From Candidatus Poribacteria bacterium (GTDB lineage: Bacteria; Poribacteria; WGA-4E; WGA-3G), in assembly GCA_022827185.1 (NCBI GenBank), contig JAJDTM010000010.1, positions 62,001 to 126,000 on the forward strand: DNA of 64,000 bases, written 5' to 3'. A program made the position numbers and the translations under genes. Position 1 is the stretch's first letter, and each line of letters starts with the position of its first letter. Below the pieces are notes generated by a model. It was not told the origin of the DNA. It saw only the letters and a list, made by a program, of their open reading frames with translations, and did not search any database. This document shows positions 56,823 to 64,000 of the stretch, one piece after another.

Positions 56823-56916
56823 TCCATTGGGACTTACGCAGCCCCCTTTGCAGGCGGGGTTTCAAACCCCGCCTGCAGTGCTTCGCTCCGCCTGAACAGC
56901 GGTGGGGGTAGTCCAT
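56805..56916. repeat. Palindrome flanked by a 23-base direct repeat
   Basis: GAACAGCGGTGGGGGTAGTC plus CAT occurs at 56805-56827 and exactly again at 56894-56916. The 66 bases between contain the palindrome GCAGGCGGGGTTT-c-AAACCCCGCCTGC (56850-56876), copy 2 of the 30996 repeat. The arrangement looks like insertion with duplication of the end of the upstream PhyH gene. Confidence 0.75.
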
Positions 56917-56936
56917 AACGCAAGGAGGACGCAATT

Positions 56937-57815
56937 ATGCGTTTAACCGAATCTCATGTTTCGTTTTTCCACGACAACGGGTATCTATTGCTTGAAGATG
57001 CGCTTGATGAGAACGATCTGGGGCCTGTGATTGCTGAATACGAGGGGATTATCGCAGAACGTGCCGAGAAATTGCACGCGGAAGGGAAAGTTACCGACAC
57101 ACACGCCGATAAACCGTTCACAGAACGATTGCTCCACCTCTCGAATGCGGCACCGGAAGTAACAGCAAACCTTGATATTATGCAGGCACGCGGTGAAGCG
57201 ACGTTCAATTTCCTCAAGAACCCCAAGATCCTTGACATTGCAGAGTCTTTCGTCGGTTCTGAGATTATCTGTAACCCGATCCAACATATTCGCGCCGTCT
57301 TACCAAAAGAGAAATCACAACGTGCGCCGACACCTTGGCACCAAGACGCAGGTGTGTGTTGGCCCGATACAGATCCCTACTTCATGCTCACCGTCTGGAT
57401 TCCGATTGTCGATGCGACATTGGAAAACGGATGCTTACAGGTCATGCCGGGCAGCCACAAGATGGGACTTTTCAGACACGATTGGAACGAGGCAGGATTG
57501 ACAGTTCTACCGGAATATCAACCGACTCATCTCACACCGAAAGCGTTGCCGATCCGGGCAGGCGGCGTTATTCTGTTCCACAATTACACACTCCACAGTG
57601 CGAAACCGAACGAATCGGAGAGCGTCCGATGGAGTTTTGATCTACGGTATCACGATGTTTATCAGCCGACGGGTCGCCCTTTTTATCCTGCGTTTCTGAT
57701 GCGGAGTCGCCTGCGACCGGAAGCCGGTAACACGCAATATGAGACGTGGTGTCAACGGTGGGAATTTGCGTTAGAGAATTCTAAAGGCGCGCAAGCCTAT
57801 CGGTGGCCCCGTTAG
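56937..57815 (+). CDS. PhyH-family Fe(II)/2-oxoglutarate dioxygenase
   Basis: 292 residues. ATG 56937 follows AAGGAGG at the right spacing. Intact iron motif PWHQDAGV, core strand FMLTVWIPIVD, GCLQVMPGSHKMGL block and distal His (LHSAKPNES) with the Arg of SVRWSFDLRY. Full family length. It probably hydroxylates a lipid- or amino acid-derived small molecule; nothing in the sequence fixes the substrate. Transcribed with the preceding PhyH gene unless the inserted palindrome between them ends transcription. Confidence 0.88.
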   Translation: MRLTESHVSFFHDNGYLLLEDALDENDLGPVIAEYEGIIAERAEKLHAEGKVTDTHADKPFTERLLHLSNAAPEVTANLDIMQARGEATFNFLKNPKILDIAESFVGSEIICNPIQHIRAVLPKEKSQRAPTPWHQDAGVCWPDTDPYFMLTVWIPIVDATLENGCLQVMPGSHKMGLFRHDWNEAGLTVLPEYQPTHLTPKALPIRAGGVILFHNYTLHSAKPNESESVRWSFDLRYHDVYQPTGRPFYPAFLMRSRLRPEAGNTQYETWCQRWEFALENSKGAQAYRWPR

Positions 57816-57869
57816 AAAGTAGCAGGCACACGCCGTTGGGTTTCCGTAGCAAGGACATAGGAGGAGAAC

Positions 57870-58289
57870 GTGCTTGAGATTTCAGATCTACCAACCGTCA
57901 ATGCAACACTAAACACAATTAGCGGCATCCTGCTGATGACAGGGTATGTGTTCATTCGGCAGCGGAAGATTGACGCACATAAAAAATGTATGCTCGCGGC
58001 GTTTGGTGTCTCTGTGCTTTTTCTTGTCTCCTATGTTATTTATCACTACCACGCAGGATCAAAGCCGTTTACACAGCAGGGGTGGATTCGTCCTGTCTAT
58101 TTTACCATCCTAATTTCACATATTATTCTGGCATTTGTCATCGTGCCGTTGGCGTTGCGTACGCTTTACTTAGCGTGGCGCGAACGGTTTGATGCACACC
58201 GCCGCATCGCGAAAATAACCTTTCCGATTTGGTTATATGTTTCGGTAACAGGTGTGATTATCTATCTGATGCTGTATCAGTTAGGTTAA
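57870..58289 (+). CDS. DUF420 inner-membrane protein
   Basis: 139 residues from GTG 57870 with AGGAG upstream. Four hydrophobic helices (about 12-28, 43-60, 78-100, 118-136) and conserved His residues (DAHKKCM, YHYHAGS, HIILA, DAHRRIA) fit the DUF420 family. The related Bacillus/Staphylococcus protein CtaM helps assemble cytochrome oxidase; a similar haem- or metal-related role is possible but there are no oxidase genes in the window. Confidence 0.85.
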   Translation: MLEISDLPTVNATLNTISGILLMTGYVFIRQRKIDAHKKCMLAAFGVSVLFLVSYVIYHYHAGSKPFTQQGWIRPVYFTILISHIILAFVIVPLALRTLYLAWRERFDAHRRIAKITFPIWLYVSVTGVIIYLMLYQLG

Positions 58290-58306
58290 TCAATTTTTCC
58301 TCGTCT

Positions 58307-59203
58307 TTATGTTTCAAACGGTCGGAATCCGCGTAGCATCAAGCCCCGATCGCTATTGGCTTTCTTTGCTTCTTCGGCTGCAGCGGCGCGTTTCTCCGCT
58401 TCTGCACGGTTTGCTGTCGTTGTTCCGCCGATGATGACAAAGTCATCTGTCCGGCGATAGCGGTTGATGAAAATCGGACGTGGTTTGTCCGACATATTCT
58501 GTTTGGAACCGTGTACAGTCTTGACGTTAAAGAAGATAGAATCACCGGCGTCGCCTTCGACTGGGAGCGCGCTCTCCCAGGGCCACTCATCCTCCGCCAA
58601 ACCGAGGTGCGAGAACGTATCAATATGCTTGAGTTGTCCGAGTTGGTGTGAACCCGGCACGACGTGTAACGCCCCATTTACCAAGTCCGTATCCACGACA
58701 TAACTCAGAATGCCGACGGGGCCCTGATAGCGGTGTTCAAAGTAGGCAGAATCCTGATGGAGATGCTTCGGATGCCCGCCAACGGGTTCCTTATAGAGGC
58801 ACTGCCCGTTGCCGAAGATTTCCACATTCGGTCCCAGGATCGCCTCAACGATATTGGCAGTATTTTCATCGAAAGCGGACTGGAAAAACGCCGCGCTCGT
58901 CTGATAACCCACCGATAGTACCATGATCTGTTTGTCGCGTTCGTAGCCTTCTGGTGCCGGTAAGAATAGCGTGCCGTTCGGCGTGCGCCAGCCCTCGACA
59001 ATCCGTTCCGCCTTGTCAAGCAGCGATATGGATTCCGCTGCTGCCGCTTCAATATCCTTATGTATTGCTGCAATGTAGGGTGACATCAGACCGCGTACGA
59101 CGAGACACCCGTGTTCTTCAAAGATGTCTGCGGCTTTTTGGATGTCTAAGGCATCCACGGACATCTCAATATCTTCAACTGTTACCTTCGGTTCTTGATT
59201 CAC
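58307..59203 (-). CDS. PhyH-family Fe(II)/2-oxoglutarate dioxygenase
   Basis: 298 residues. Iron motif HLHQDSAYF intact, core ILSYVVDTDLVNG, GALHVVPGSHQLGQL and distal His VKTVHGSKQN with Arg in RPIFINRYR. An N-terminal acidic extension and an Ala/Glu-rich C-terminal stretch (AEKRAAAAEEAKKA) are extra. Convergent with the DUF420 gene, 17 bases apart. Substrate unknown. Confidence 0.87.
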   Translation of the reverse strand: MNQEPKVTVEDIEMSVDALDIQKAADIFEEHGCLVVRGLMSPYIAAIHKDIEAAAAESISLLDKAERIVEGWRTPNGTLFLPAPEGYERDKQIMVLSVGYQTSAAFFQSAFDENTANIVEAILGPNVEIFGNGQCLYKEPVGGHPKHLHQDSAYFEHRYQGPVGILSYVVDTDLVNGALHVVPGSHQLGQLKHIDTFSHLGLAEDEWPWESALPVEGDAGDSIFFNVKTVHGSKQNMSDKPRPIFINRYRRTDDFVIIGGTTTANRAEAEKRAAAAEEAKKANSDRGLMLRGFRPFET

Positions 59204-59325
59204 GAAAGCATCTCCTCAATTTGTTTTTTGCAGAATTCCAACATTATCAACTTTCTTGTTATTCAACTATGCTAAGAACAACTTTCTTATTTTCTTGCTT
59301 TATTAGAGAATTGTTAGACCTCATA

Positions 59326-60282
59326 TCAGATTTCTCGATATAAGGCAATTGGATCAATAATGATTTTGTTCGTTAATTCTTCCGATAATTTGGATTCCGC
59401 TTCCGGAGGATGTTTGACAAGGGGTGAAGATCCTTCCTTAGACTGCTGAGATATATAATCCTTATTGTTTTCTTCATAATCAACGTGCTTGCTTGAACCT
59501 TGGGCAATAGTACCAACAAGAACAAATTCTTTTTCAGCAAGTCCATGGTATTTTTTTTGCAGCAGATGTTCATTTTCCCGAAGATATTCTCTGTTAAAGT
59601 TTGAGGAAAATATATAAGATTCTATAGGCATCTGAACTTCAAACTCATAACTCAGAGCAGAAATTAATTTTTCCCAGACAGCAGGATCATTATGTAGATT
59701 CTGACCTTTTGGAAAGTCTTCAATATTCGTGAAATCTTCAGTAGCATTAGAGAGTGCTACCTCTAATTCATTGAAATTCTCCATAGAGGATTCCATATAA
59801 TTGAATACAGCATTAGCTCTCACTGCGACGAAACCTACATCGTCAATTTGCTTGATCTTTTCATCAATATTCTCTGCTGAGAGACTAAGGATTTTTTCTG
59901 ATTTCTTAAGATAGTCTTCAAAGTACTTGTAGGAATAATCATGGAAATACTTCTTTTCTTCGGCGCTGGATCCGGATTTCAAGATATCTGCTATGGTCTG
60001 ACCACTACGGATCAAAGCTTTCTGTATCTCTTTCTCCTCTTTTGTTGTCCCTTGATAATTTGCTAAATAGTCGGTAATTCCCTCAAAAATCTGAGACGAA
60101 ATAGAATACATTTTATATTCATCCAGATAGATGAAACTTTTGATTACTCGTTCAGCAGCTTCTTCTGAAATTCTCACCATTATGTCCAGACGACGCTTTC
60201 TAGTAATTACGATGGACCAAACAGCAACACCAATGCCTACCACGGCAAGAATTGAACCTGTAACGATAATTGTTCCAGTCAT
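59326..60282 (-). CDS. Membrane-anchored protein, possibly DUF6414 family
   Basis: 318 residues with one N-terminal transmembrane helix (about 5-27, IIVTGSILAVVGIGVAVWSI), then a cytoplasmic helical domain. SFIYLDEYKMYSISSQIFEG recalls DUF6414 proteins, but the match is from memory and partial. The rest is Lys/Glu-rich with no catalytic motif. Codon use is clearly more AT-rich than the neighbouring PhyH and XdhC genes, suggesting recent acquisition together with the small membrane gene at 60480. Confidence 0.5.
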   Translation of the reverse strand: MTGTIIVTGSILAVVGIGVAVWSIVITRKRRLDIMVRISEEAAERVIKSFIYLDEYKMYSISSQIFEGITDYLANYQGTTKEEKEIQKALIRSGQTIADILKSGSSAEEKKYFHDYSYKYFEDYLKKSEKILSLSAENIDEKIKQIDDVGFVAVRANAVFNYMESSMENFNELEVALSNATEDFTNIEDFPKGQNLHNDPAVWEKLISALSYEFEVQMPIESYIFSSNFNREYLRENEHLLQKKYHGLAEKEFVLVGTIAQGSSKHVDYEENNKDYISQQSKEGSSPLVKHPPEAESKLSEELTNKIIIDPIALYREI

Positions 60283-60479
60283 TTAATTACCTCTCAAACA
60301 GATGGCAATTATTGCCTTTCGATTTCTCACGTTTCGTTGAAATTCTACCTAAACAATGATTTAGGAGTGCATCGGTAAATCCTTTGCAAAGGATCCCCTC
60401 CGCCGCTAACATGTCCATATTAACCATATAATAACACTATTGTCCAAAAAAATCAAACTTATTTTAATTTTTACGAGAC

Positions 60480-60875
60480 TTACTCTAACTTCGAGATTCT
60501 ATGATACACGGAGAAACTGATGCCAAGTGATACAAAACTCAAAACTATGGAAATGTTTGTTATAGCCCTCACATTAATTAATCCAGGATTCGACTGACCT
60601 AATAAAGAACAGGCAAACAAGACCCCATAGAATAATATAAAGACGATTGAAAGTCCATTCTGAATCGTTTTCCATGACCTCTCGCTATCATTGAAATGTT
60701 CTATTTCATTTATATTGGATATATGTAAAATTAATCCAAACGCTACAAAGTCTGGAGCATTGAGAATATCCATAGTTCGGCTCTGTGATATGAACCATGT
60801 TAAAATCCGTAAAAGAACGGGTATCAATCCTACGAGGACTGTGTATACAAGCCACTTAATTTTTATATTTGCCAT
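60480..60875 (-). CDS. Unrecognised four-helix membrane protein
   Basis: 131 residues with about four hydrophobic segments (VYTVLVGLIPVLLRILTW, FVAFGLILHI, LSIVFILFYGVLFACSLL and ISIVLSFVSLGISFSVY). No motif or family recognised. AT-rich like its downstream neighbour, from which it is separated by 197 bases. Start ATG follows a purine-rich AGGAG about 8 bases upstream. Confidence 0.5.
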   Translation of the reverse strand: MANIKIKWLVYTVLVGLIPVLLRILTWFISQSRTMDILNAPDFVAFGLILHISNINEIEHFNDSERSWKTIQNGLSIVFILFYGVLFACSLLGQSNPGLINVRAITNISIVLSFVSLGISFSVYHRISKLE

Positions 60876-61201
60876 ATTGGATTTATTAATCTCCTAAGGA
60901 TATCTGTATATGATTATCCTCGGCGAAAATCCTTCCAATTGCATGTTACCGGAACCAAAGGTCAACAAAATAATATCACATTTGCCCTCAAGGATCAAGG
61001 CGGAATGAGAATGATATAAACATGTCGTTCCTACAGGTCTAAAGAGAAAGGAGAATGCGCGTTTCTAACGGATCGTCCGTACCGGACTAAAGCGAGAGAC
61101 AAACGTTTCTGATAATTTAGCGGGAAAAGATTAGAGATCCAGCGTGGCTGGAACCACACTTACCGCTTGGAGAGTTGGATACGGCACACGGAGTGCGCCT
61201 A
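60876..61201. other. 326-base intergenic region
   Basis: No gene recognised. Its end holds the REP-like element 61181-61206; the rest shows no clear promoter or repeat. Confidence 0.5.
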
Positions 61202-61206
61202 CTACT
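61181..61206 (-). repeat. REP-like element, second copy of the 27608 sequence
   Basis: Minus strand AGTAGTAG then GGCGCAC-tcc-GTGTGCC. Differs by one base from 27608-27633. The TAG 61202-61204 within it ends the 208-residue protein. Confidence 0.7.
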
Positions 61207-61828
61207 GTTCCTCTTTTTCACCCCACGAGGGGTGTCTGCCTGTTAGTTCTGCGAGATACTTGGCTGTTCGGTTTACCTCTGCTTTGAGTTTTCTACGTGA
61301 CCTCTGTTTCGCAAAATCTTCGACCATGCATTTCACCCGGTATATGCCCTTTTGGATTTGACGGAGCACAAACACACCGGAAACATTCTGATTCACATAC
61401 CGGAGCATATCATGCAGAAGCCAATAGACATCCGTGGACGAATATTGAAGTTTATTATGCTGGGACTGTTCGCTAACTTTGTCCAATGTCTGCTTAACAA
61501 AATCAATGACTTCGCTGAGCGTATAAGATTTATCTTCATCTATACAAATATCATTTGAAACATCAATCCGCCATTCCACCCGCCAGTCGTCCGGCAGGTG
61601 AGGAGAACAGGAGATACCGGCGGTTTTGAGAGTTTCCTTGTTCCGGTTCCATACCTCCCAAAACTCCGGGGTGGCAGGGGCGATGCGGAGGACCTGGGAA
61701 CCGTTGGGAGTTTCAACAAATTCTGATGGCCCCCAATTGAGCTGGATGCCTTCCAGTTCGGCTGGTTGATCAATGGGGGTAACATCTTGATCTTGAATAT
61801 CTTGATTTTGTACATAAGTATCATTCAT
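61202..61828 (-). CDS. Unrecognised acidic soluble protein
   Basis: 208 residues. The N-terminus is Gln/Asp-rich (NDTYVQNQDIQDQDV), followed by a Trp-rich middle (PEFWEVWNRN, DDWRVEWRIDV) and a basic helical C-terminus (FAKQRSRRKLKAEVNR). No family recognised and no signal peptide. It begins 3 bases after the xdhC stop, so it is probably translated from the same mRNA. Its stop codon comes from a REP-like repeat, so the C-terminus may have been altered by that insertion. Confidence 0.55.
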   Translation of the reverse strand: MNDTYVQNQDIQDQDVTPIDQPAELEGIQLNWGPSEFVETPNGSQVLRIAPATPEFWEVWNRNKETLKTAGISCSPHLPDDWRVEWRIDVSNDICIDEDKSYTLSEVIDFVKQTLDKVSEQSQHNKLQYSSTDVYWLLHDMLRYVNQNVSGVFVLRQIQKGIYRVKCMVEDFAKQRSRRKLKAEVNRTAKYLAELTGRHPSWGEKEEQ

Positions 61829-61831
61829 TTT

Positions 61832-62941
61832 TTACGCCTCGGTTATTTTAACGGTGGGCATTCGTTCAGGTTGGGCATCAAAGGTATGGATAGTGTCGGC
61901 TGCATTTCGGATCTGGATCAATTGTGATGCGATGCTGACGGCAATCTCAGGTACGGTTTTCGAGTTAATATCTAACCCGATCGGTGCATAAACCCGTTGG
62001 AGATTTTCTTTGGAAATTCCAGCCTCCATTAAGTCGTCGAAGATCAGTTTAATTTTTCGGCGGCTGCCTATTAAACCGATGTAACGGGCATCTGATTCAA
62101 CGACGCTGTGTAGTGCTGTTTCGTCGTGCTGATGTCCACGGGTAACAATCACGACGTATGTCAGTGGCGTAATCGGGTAATTTCGGAGTTCGGTGGCGAT
62201 GTCACCGATGATGATCTCGTCTGCCTCTGGCAACCGTTCCGCGGAGGCAAAGTCAGCGCGGTCGTCAACAATAGCGATGTCAAAATCTAACCAGCTGCCG
62301 AGGTGACAGAGGGCTTGACCGACATGACCGGCACCAGCAATAAGCAACGTCGGACGCGGTTGCAACGGTTCCAAGAAAACTGCAGCTGTCTCGTCCTCAC
62401 GGAACAGACTTGCTCGGTTTTTTTCAAGGACTTCGGCGGTTTCCGCTTCAATCGCGGCTTCTAAAACGGAATCGCCCAATGTCCCGATCCGTTCACCAGT
62501 AGTAGCGAAAATCATTTTCATGCCGACATCCACACCCTGCTTTGCACTCGTTACAACCGTTGCACAGACGAGCGGCGTTTTTTGAGCGTTCAGCGTTTGG
62601 AGCCGCTCAAACATTTCGGCTTCCGCTTCGGTCTTCGGCAGATCGATGAAGATTTTCATGTTCCCGCCACAGATGAGTCCATCGTCCCATCCATAGTCGC
62701 TATCCAATTGGAATTCGAGGAGTCGCGGCACGCCGCCTTGCATCAACCCAATCGCTTGTCGGCGTGCTTCTGCTTCAACACAACCACCGCCGAGCGTGCC
62801 GATGTTCCGCAAATTGGGGAGAATGAGTAGCTTCGACCCCGGTTTTTGTGGCGTAGAGCCTTTCGTTTCCACCACAGTACAGTAGGCACCGACTTGATCG
62901 GATTCTATGAGTTCTGGGATTTTTTGGTATATTTCTCGCAT
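61832..62941 (-). CDS. xdhC: XdhC/CoxI-family molybdenum enzyme maturation protein
   Basis: 369 residues. The N-terminal CoxI domain (GAYCTVVETKGSTPQKPGSK, GTLGGGCVEAEARR) and the C-terminal Rossmann domain (LLIAGAGHVGQAL, VIVTRGHQHDETAL, IGLIGSRRKI) are complete. XdhC inserts or sulfurates the Mo cofactor of xanthine dehydrogenase/CO dehydrogenase-type enzymes. The molybdenum hydroxylase itself is not in the window. First gene of a short unit with the 208-residue protein. Confidence 0.9.
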   Translation of the reverse strand: MREIYQKIPELIESDQVGAYCTVVETKGSTPQKPGSKLLILPNLRNIGTLGGGCVEAEARRQAIGLMQGGVPRLLEFQLDSDYGWDDGLICGGNMKIFIDLPKTEAEAEMFERLQTLNAQKTPLVCATVVTSAKQGVDVGMKMIFATTGERIGTLGDSVLEAAIEAETAEVLEKNRASLFREDETAAVFLEPLQPRPTLLIAGAGHVGQALCHLGSWLDFDIAIVDDRADFASAERLPEADEIIIGDIATELRNYPITPLTYVVIVTRGHQHDETALHSVVESDARYIGLIGSRRKIKLIFDDLMEAGISKENLQRVYAPIGLDINSKTVPEIAVSIASQLIQIRNAADTIHTFDAQPERMPTVKITEA

Positions 62942-62969
62942 TTGATATCAACAATCCGTTAGGTTTGAA

Positions 62970-63045
62970 GTTACCAGTTACCAGTTACCAGTTACCAGAG
63001 AAGAGACCTCTTAACTGGCCACTGGTTACTGGTTACTGGTTACTG
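62970..63045. repeat. Inverted heptamer arrays (GTTACCA)
   Basis: Four GTTACCA units (62970-62998), core AGAAGAGACCTCTTAACTGG, then CACTGGTTACTGGTTACTGG plus TTACTG in the opposite sense. It overlaps the 3' end of the Uma2 gene, whose TAA (63040-63042) lies in the array. Confidence 0.75.
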
Positions 63046-63783
63046 ATTCAAACGTTCAAGTGCTGCGCGGAGTTCTGTGAGTTCAGCTTCGGCGTGTTCT
63101 GCACGGGATTCCGCCTCTTGTCGTGCACGGGATTCTGCGACCGCATGAGATTCCGCCTCTTGTCGTGCACGGGCTTCTTCATAAGCGCGGGTCTCCGCTT
63201 CAGCTGTACGCTCCCGACCCGGACCGAACCACATCCCCTTGACAGGATCATAGAGCCGAAGCACGCCATCACGCTCACCGAGTTCTAAACCTAACGTCTC
63301 ACACGGAAGCCTACCCTCTACAAACGCTATTTCTTGATACGTATCCCCTACAAGCCGAAAGCCGACGAAGGACGGATCAATCTCATGGTATGGATCGTAG
63401 ATGCAATACTCTTTGACCCGTAGAATCTGCTCATAAATCGCCTTCTTTTCGTTGAAGTCTTTCGTATACGTGCTTGGGCTGGCAAGTTCGAGGACGAAAT
63501 CGAGATACGGTTGCTGCTCCCACGTCTTATAGGTTCGCAGGTCTTTCTTTGAAACACCACGCACCATGAACACGTCTGGTGAGATAACCTTCCGTGGATT
63601 GCCCTCTTCATAATAGAGGAACATGTTGCCGCAGACATGCACATCTGGTGCGTCCCGAAAATGCCAATCTATCATTTCTATCATATCCAAGAGGAGTCTG
63701 ACGTGTCTTCCACTTTCTGCCATCGGTTCTCCGTCTGATTCGGGATAGACGAGTGTCGGGGCAGCGCCTATTCTTTTTTTCAT
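63040..63783 (-). CDS. Uma2-family (DUF820) PD-(D/E)xK protein with coiled-coil tail
   Basis: 247 residues. The DUF820 core includes MFLYYEEGNPRKVISPDVFMV (acidic metal position) and YLDFVLELASPST (E-x-A pattern), YEQILRVKEYCIYDP. The last 60 residues are Glu/Ala/Arg heptads (ARQEAESHAVAESRARQEAE) forming a coiled coil. Uma2 proteins are abundant in cyanobacteria and allies and have a nuclease-like fold; function is uncertain. ATG follows AAAGGAGA. Its stop codon lies inside a heptamer array. Confidence 0.85.
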   Translation of the reverse strand: MKKRIGAAPTLVYPESDGEPMAESGRHVRLLLDMIEMIDWHFRDAPDVHVCGNMFLYYEEGNPRKVISPDVFMVRGVSKKDLRTYKTWEQQPYLDFVLELASPSTYTKDFNEKKAIYEQILRVKEYCIYDPYHEIDPSFVGFRLVGDTYQEIAFVEGRLPCETLGLELGERDGVLRLYDPVKGMWFGPGRERTAEAETRAYEEARARQEAESHAVAESRARQEAESRAEHAEAELTELRAALERLNQ

Positions 63784-63802
63784 CGTGCTATCTCCTTTGT
63801 GG

Positions 63803-63830
63803 GTTATTAGTTGCCGGTTGTCAGTTTTCG
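63803..63830. repeat. Degenerate heptamer array
   Basis: GTTATTA, GTTGCCG, GTTGTCA, GTTTTCG: four 7-base units upstream of the Uma2 gene. Confidence 0.55.
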
Positions 63831-63964
63831 GTCACTCGTTTGTGGCGGGAAAACCTTCTCCCGATTCTGTGTATGCTCTTGAGTGAGGAGGTACACGCAT
63901 CCAACTTATATCATAGAGTCTACCACGCTTCACCCGCCTTGTCAAAGAAAAATCACCCCTGATC

Positions 63965-64000
63965 CTATTTCCTTATCAGCATTTTCCGGGTGGCGTTAAA
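63965..64000 (-). CDS. C-terminus of another secreted protein with the sorting tail
   Basis: Eleven codons reading FNATRKMLIRK and the stop TAG (63965-63967). This matches the FKATRKMLIMK end of the two LRR proteins at 47515 and 51738, so a third member of that secreted family begins beyond the window. Confidence 0.7.
   Translation of the reverse strand, partial: FNATRKMLIRK

Overview
The window most resembles a genome fragment of a Candidatus Poribacteria-like bacterium (inference from gene content; no rRNA gene is present to prove it). Pointers are six phytanoyl-CoA dioxygenase (PhyH) family genes, two 14-repeat WD40 proteins, very large secreted LRR/dockerin proteins with a Planctomycete-type cytochrome c domain and a YPNPFNPET C-terminal sorting tail, a bacterial microcompartment gene pair, Gfo/Idh/MocA and TIM-barrel sugar genes, and many intergenic palindromes and degenerate heptamer arrays. 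No tRNA, rRNA or CRISPR array was seen.

Layout. 1-2.8 kb: end of an enolase-superfamily dehydratase, a nonsense-interrupted gene, a zinc alcohol dehydrogenase and a rearrangement scar (sulfatase tail abutting a truncated VapC toxin with its antitoxin). 3-14.6 kb: one minus-strand defence operon with its own promoter: SNF2 helicase with DUF3883, OLD-family ATPase/TOPRIM nuclease, DUF1156 DNA methyltransferase, MntA/HepT (MNT-HEPN) toxin-antitoxin pair and DUF499 ATPase. 14.7-18.5 kb: a PhyH gene, a nucleoside phosphorylase, an acetyltransferase, then an XRE-ImmA metallopeptidase coupled to a DUF4411 PIN-like gene. 18.5-31 kb: PhyH, a VCBS/UnbV secreted protein, an oxidoreductase, a tandem BIME-like repeat, mtaB, mutS, a NIPSNAP protein, icd and a divergent citrate synthase. 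31-37 kb: microcompartment shell protein plus acylating aldehyde dehydrogenase, a solo TnpB element inserted just upstream of ligA, ligA and a MagIII-like glycosylase. 37-54 kb: sugar isomerase-like, DgcN-like and PhyH genes, WD40 proteins, a UvrD helicase with an inserted DnaQ exonuclease, and two giant secreted LRR proteins. 54-64 kb: DUF3223, amidohydrolase, three PhyH genes, DUF420, two membrane proteins in an AT-rich stretch, XdhC, Uma2 and the tail of another secreted protein.

The strongest candidate for a new system is the 11.6-kb defence operon: a helicase-methyltransferase-ATPase core with an OLD nuclease and an MNT-HEPN module embedded between the core genes, HepT being translationally coupled to the DUF499 ATPase. 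Second-line items are two PhyH proteins whose metal motif reads H-x-A or H-x-G instead of H-x-D (as in non-haem iron halogenases), and a family of GTAG-plus-hairpin REP-like repeats that supply stop codons to neighbouring genes.
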